From positions 1-64,000 of the forward strand of contig NZ_JAQBOD010000011.1 in assembly GCF_028288205.1 (NCBI RefSeq): DNA of 64,000 nt. The letters are read 5' to 3'. Of this stretch, positions 60,692 through 64,000 are shown in pieces. The notes below the pieces were generated by a model, which saw only the letters and a list, made by a program, of their open reading frames with translations, was not told the origin of the DNA and made no database searches. Each line of letters starts with the position of its first letter. Within the stretch, counting starts at the first letter, position 1. This DNA is from Mucilaginibacter sp. (lineage in GTDB: Bacteria; Bacteroidota; Bacteroidia; Sphingobacteriales; Sphingobacteriaceae). A program made the translations under genes and the position numbers.

Positions 60692-61756
60692 TCAGGGGTC
60701 TGTAATCGCCTTTAATAGGCGCTGGCCGGGATCAGAAAAGTAATCCCAATACATCAGGCCCGCCAAATGCTGTTGTTGAATGTACCGGAATTTTGCTTTA
60801 ACGGATGCAATATCCTCGTAGGCGATGCGCACACGCGTTTGCGGGTTGAACAGATAGGGCGCTTGTCCTACGGTATCCCAATAGCGCCCGTAGCTCTTTT
60901 GTGCGGCCAGGCGATAAACTTTCGTTAAGCCGCCCCGAAACGGGAGCTTCGCCAGGTAATGCCGGTCGCCGGGATCATTACTGCGCATACGCAAGGCTGC
61001 CGGGAAAAAACCAACACCAATCACCAGCTTTTCTTTGGGTACTCCTGCCGCCAGGAATGCTTTGACCGCACCGACGACGGAACCGGCCGGGTCCCAATTG
61101 GGGGGTGAGTATAAAAAATGCCCGCCGGCCATGCCTCCGCTATTAAAGTTATAGGTCATCAGGCAAACATAATCCACATACTGTGCAACCTGATCCATTT
61201 CGCTATGCGGCAGGAAATGCGTCGCCCAGCCATCCACAGCGGTTGTTAGCTGATAATTTGGTAACGCCTGACGCAAAGTTTTGAATAACAAAGTGTAGTT
61301 CCGTTTATCCTCCGGCCGGTAAATATTGCCGCCCCCGCCGGGATAGCCGGGGAACTCCCAATCAATATCTATACCATCCAGTCGAAATTGTTTGACCAGT
61401 TTCAGACAGCTTTGAGCAAAAGCCTGGCGGCCATTTTCGGTTAAAGCCATATCAGAAAAATTTCGGCTCCAGCCTAACCCACCTACGGATAACAATAGTT
61501 TTATACGGGGGTTGAGCTGCTTCAAGGCGGCTAAACGTTGCAGATTAAGCGCGTCAGTTTTGGGATACTTCAAAACCGCCCGGTTGCTTTCCAGGGTGGC
61601 AAAAGCGTATAAAACATGCGTTAGCCTGCCCGCTTCGATCTGGCGCGTATCGATGAGGTTACCCCTATAGCCGCCAGCGTACGTGATGATGACTGTTTGC
61701 GCTTGCGCCCCAAGCACTATCAGCAGGCTCAGGCAGGTGGTCACTATACTTTTCAT
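60692..61756 (-). CDS. Secreted glycoside hydrolase family 18 (chitinase-like)
   Basis: 354 residues with signal peptide ending AQAQ. The GH18 TIM-barrel motif D-x2-D-x-D-x-E is in LDGIDIDWEFPG with catalytic E134; KLLLSVGGLGW and DYVCLMTYNF are further GH18 blocks, and LAGLMYWDYFSD closes the barrel. It hydrolyses beta-1,4-linked N-acetylglucosamine polymers such as chitin, as a single-domain secreted enzyme with no binding module. Confidence 0.94.
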   Translation of the reverse strand: MKSIVTTCLSLLIVLGAQAQTVIITYAGGYRGNLIDTRQIEAGRLTHVLYAFATLESNRAVLKYPKTDALNLQRLAALKQLNPRIKLLLSVGGLGWSRNFSDMALTENGRQAFAQSCLKLVKQFRLDGIDIDWEFPGYPGGGGNIYRPEDKRNYTLLFKTLRQALPNYQLTTAVDGWATHFLPHSEMDQVAQYVDYVCLMTYNFNSGGMAGGHFLYSPPNWDPAGSVVGAVKAFLAAGVPKEKLVIGVGFFPAALRMRSNDPGDRHYLAKLPFRGGLTKVYRLAAQKSYGRYWDTVGQAPYLFNPQTRVRIAYEDIASVKAKFRYIQQQHLAGLMYWDYFSDPGQRLLKAITDP

Positions 61757-61880
61757 TTGTATTATTATTCAACCTCAAATGCAAATTACGGTTTGCAATA
61801 ATTTTAATTTATTGAAACCGCTAACACCACGCATTGTTATTAGCATACATGGGATTAGTAAGAAATTAAAGGAGGGGATT

Positions 61881-62051
61881 ATGGAAACGACAACAGGAAA
61901 ATTAAAATCCAAAAAGAGCGGTCGTCAACTGGCGACTGTCGACCAAAACGAAAAGATACGTCGAAAAGCAAAAACCGCTGCTACCAATGAAAGTAATGTA
62001 GCAGCCGAATTAAGAAACAGGGAACATGGCGGCGAACAGCCGGCGCGGTAA
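61881..62051 (+). CDS. Small basic hydrophilic protein
   Basis: 56 residues, from the ATG after AAAGGAGGGG; the track ORF begins 66 codons earlier in sequence that overlaps the chitinase start. METTTGKLKSKKSGRQLATV, then RRKAKTAATNESNVAAELRN. Lysine/arginine-rich and probably disordered. Function unknown. Confidence 0.6.
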   Translation: METTTGKLKSKKSGRQLATVDQNEKIRRKAKTAATNESNVAAELRNREHGGEQPAR

Positions 62052-62149
62052 TCAAAATTAATTTATCAGATCGAAGTCAAAGACCAGGCCATCGGCGCTT
62101 ACCGCAGAAGGCCTGGCCCGAACAACACATAGGCGAACAATCCGCAGCA

Positions 62150-62299
62150 ATGAAAGTTAAAAAGATCAAACGGGTATGGGACGAGGTCCTTTTCTGGGCT
62201 AAAAGAGAAATGAGCCTGACGCTGATTTTTTGTTTTGTCGGACTTCCCGGCCTTTATCCAATGGTTGTACCTCAAATAACCGGCCATGGAATTAACTGA
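62150..62299 (+). CDS. Possible 49-aa membrane peptide coupled to the methyltransferase gene
   Basis: Too short for the track. MKVKKIKRVWDEVLFWAKRE is followed by a hydrophobic segment LTLIFCFVGLPGLYPMVV. The stop overlaps the first 14 bp of the next gene, which may indicate coupling. Basic-amphipathic then hydrophobic layout suggests a single-pass membrane peptide. Confidence 0.4.
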   Translation: MKVKKIKRVWDEVLFWAKREMSLTLIFCFVGLPGLYPMVVPQITGHGIN

Positions 62300-63395
62300 A
62301 CTTATCCGCCAGCACATCCGGGAGAATGGACCACTCTCCTTCCGCAATTTTATGGAAACCGCCCTGTATCACCCGGAGCTGGGTTATTACATGTCTGGAC
62401 ACGATAAGATCGGCGCGGGCGGTGACTTTTATACCAGTTGCTGCCTGGGGCCGGTATTCGGCGCAATGATAGCCAAACAACTGGCCGAAATGTGGCGACT
62501 GTCCGGCGAACCTGAATTTACAGTCGTTGAATTCGGCGCCGGTAACGGCTGGCTCTGTCATGATATCCTTGATTATTTCCGGGAATATACCAGCGTTTAT
62601 GAACGACTGCATTATGTGATCATTGAAAAAAGCCCGTTCATGCGCGAAAGTGAAAGGACGCATCTGCATGAAAAGGTTTGCTGGCACAACGATCTGGAGG
62701 CGGTGGGGGCTTTTACGGGTTGTGTCCTTTCTAATGAACTGTTGGATAATTTCGCGGTACACCAGGTAGTCATGCAGGATGAGTTGATGGAGGTATTTGT
62801 GGATGATCAGGATGGCCTGGTGGAAGTGCTTCGGCCCGCAAGCCCACAGTTGAAGGCATACTTTAGCGAACTGAACGTGGAATTACCCGCCGGTTACCGC
62901 ACCGAAGTTAACCTGGAGGCCGTGGAATGGCTTGATAAGATCAGCCGTTATTTGCAAAAAGGCTATGTGCTCACCATTGATTATGGCTACTTGTCTGATG
63001 AGTTTTATAAATCCTGCCGCAGCCGCGGGACAGTGCTTTGCTATAACCGGCACGAGGTAAACGAACAGTTTTATCATCACGTTGGAAAGCAGGATATCAC
63101 CGCTCATGTAAACTTTTCTGCCCTATGCCATTGGGGCCACCAACACGGGATGTCCTGTTGCGGGCTGACCAGCCAGGCGGAGTTTCTTCTGGCGCTGGAC
63201 TTTAAAGACTATTTGCGCAAGCAACCAAACGCAAACGGCGATATCGTTCAACTGGCCATACAGGAAGCGCGGCTGACCCGTACGCTGCTGATTGATATGG
63301 GCAGTAAGTTTAAGGTGCTTGTCCAACAAAAAGGCATGCCGAACGCGCAGCTTAGCGGACTAAGGCCGCTTGTTCAGAATGCCCGGCCCACCTGA
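62286..63395 (+). CDS. MidA/NDUFAF7-type SAM-dependent methyltransferase
   Basis: 369 residues. Family start LTELIRQHIRENGPLSFRNFMETALYHPELGYYM and GAGGDFYTSCCLGPVFGAMIAKQL; SAM motif FTVVEFGAGNGWLCHDIL; later CVLSNELLDNFAVHQV and LTIDYGYLSDEFYKSCRSRGTVLCYNRH. In mitochondria NDUFAF7 dimethylates an arginine of complex I; bacterial targets are mostly unknown. Length and motifs are complete, so it should be active. Confidence 0.9.
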   Translation: MELTELIRQHIRENGPLSFRNFMETALYHPELGYYMSGHDKIGAGGDFYTSCCLGPVFGAMIAKQLAEMWRLSGEPEFTVVEFGAGNGWLCHDILDYFREYTSVYERLHYVIIEKSPFMRESERTHLHEKVCWHNDLEAVGAFTGCVLSNELLDNFAVHQVVMQDELMEVFVDDQDGLVEVLRPASPQLKAYFSELNVELPAGYRTEVNLEAVEWLDKISRYLQKGYVLTIDYGYLSDEFYKSCRSRGTVLCYNRHEVNEQFYHHVGKQDITAHVNFSALCHWGHQHGMSCCGLTSQAEFLLALDFKDYLRKQPNANGDIVQLAIQEARLTRTLLIDMGSKFKVLVQQKGMPNAQLSGLRPLVQNARPT

Positions 63396-63428
63396 TGCGG
63401 CTGTGTGTGGGGTATAGTTAAAGAAAGG

Positions 63429-64000
63429 TTAATCATTCATATAGTCGCCATAATAACGGTAAAATTCATTTTCATAGGTTTCGGGCAGCGGCACGGAGGG
63501 ATCAAATTCCGGGCTGTTTTTTACCGCGTTGACCGTGATATTGACGTAGACGGCAGATTCTTCCCATTTGACCTCGCTGATCCATTTGGGCGCGATCAGG
63601 ACTTTCTTTCCGGGAAACCAGTGCCCGGTATCCACCACCAGGAAATGCATCCGCCAGCTTTGGTCATCTATGATAAAATCTTCCACATCGCCTATCTCGC
63701 CGTTCGTTGCATGGATCCGGTAACCCGTAACCTCGCCGGTGCTGCGCAAATGCGGATCAACCGGCTTGTCCTTGTTAGCCGCTGCCATGATGTTTTCCTC
63801 GAACGGGATCCGGGATTCCATCATACCCGACAAACCCATACCGCCATAAAACCCCGCGCCGGGGATACCCATATAGGGCCAGTCATAGTGCGTATAAAGA
63901 TCAATCTCTTGTTGGCGCGAAACGGTTCTTTCCGTATCAATGTCAGGGCTGTTCTCAATTTGTGCTTTGGTCAGGTTTACCGGGAAAACCTGGTTTTCCC
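63429..64000 (-). CDS. PRC-barrel domain protein (5' end outside the window)
   Basis: The track shows 147 residues from an internal ATG at 63872, but the frame is open to the window edge and reads NQVFPVNLTKAQIENSPDID then RQQEIDLYTHYDWP before it, which is clearly coding. The visible PRC barrel is EVTGYRIHATNGEIGDVEDFIIDDQSWRMHFLVVDTGHWFPGKKVLI, and SVPLPETYENEFYRYYGDY ends it. Duplicated PRC barrels with this spacer are common in stress-associated cytoplasmic proteins. The first barrel lies outside. Confidence 0.88.
   Translation of the reverse strand, partial: ENQVFPVNLTKAQIENSPDIDTERTVSRQQEIDLYTHYDWPYMGIPGAGFYGGMGLSGMMESRIPFEENIMAAANKDKPVDPHLRSTGEVTGYRIHATNGEIGDVEDFIIDDQSWRMHFLVVDTGHWFPGKKVLIAPKWISEVKWEESAVYVNITVNAVKNSPEFDPSVPLPETYENEFYRYYGDYMND

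Noticed and set aside
1-64000. CRISPR array
   Set aside because: The GTGAAACA clusters are irregularly spaced, in both orientations and only 8 bp long; no regular repeat-spacer pattern or cas gene is present.

Overview
The window looks like the chromosome of a Bacteroidota of the family Sphingobacteriaceae, close to Mucilaginibacter or Pedobacter. I infer this from protein families: GldH lipoprotein, an iron-sulfur RicT/PSP1 protein beside HolB, DUF5916, DUF3078, DUF4175, a GxxExxY protein, nadB/nadA, and a TAnnTTTG-type promoter box. No database search was run.

Layout. 1-553 is the edge of an integrated element: the N-terminus of a tyrosine recombinase reads out of the window next to tRNA-Asp. 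1-1.38 kb also holds a small XRE regulator and a candidate small RNA. 1.38-23.9 kb is core genome: acyl-CoA dehydrogenase, TlpA-like thioredoxin, ComM, M1 peptidase, a frameshifted TonB-domain gene, ffh, envelope proteins, two glucosaminidases, O-methyltransferase, ruvX, holB, ricT, gldH, rmuC and thiL. It is interrupted by two small cassettes with inverted ends: a GxxExxY gene (16.27-16.74 kb) and a Y1/REP-type transposase (22.13-22.75 kb). 24.3-26.0 kb is a short stress block (Hsp20, CinA-like, two small proteins). 26.2-49.8 kb is again core: a GH99-like hydrolase, MFS plus MarR, DUF4175-HATPase-ybeY, glutathione peroxidase, TetR, the Mla lipid transporter (mlaE-mlaF-mlaD), pirin, ABC-F, mnmG, gamma carbonic anhydrase, tRNA-Gly, nadB and nadA. 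Three perfect parS-type palindromes lie just before mnmG.

49.98-64.0 kb is an accessory stress and repair block. It carries two double-domain universal stress proteins, an RRM protein, a Fpg-like glycosylase without zinc-finger cysteines, DUF3175, a PEBP protein, an erythromycin-esterase homologue, a CDP-alcohol phosphatidyltransferase, a YdjM-type membrane hydrolase, a GH18 chitinase, a MidA-type methyltransferase and a PRC-barrel protein cut by the window end. Several genes in both stress blocks have strong Shine-Dalgarno sequences, which is unusual in this phylum.

The most interesting structures are: (1) the parS triplet at 41.82-41.92 kb; (2) two intergenic regions (5.46-5.68 and 29.35-29.66 kb) crowded with the parS-like half-site GTGAAACA; (3) the GxxExxY nuclease-like cassette with about 38-bp inverted ends; (4) the Y1 transposase flanked by inverted double hairpins; (5) a palindromic repeat that supplies the last codons of thiL; (6) a coherent reading frame continuing past an in-frame TAA at 52.16 kb.
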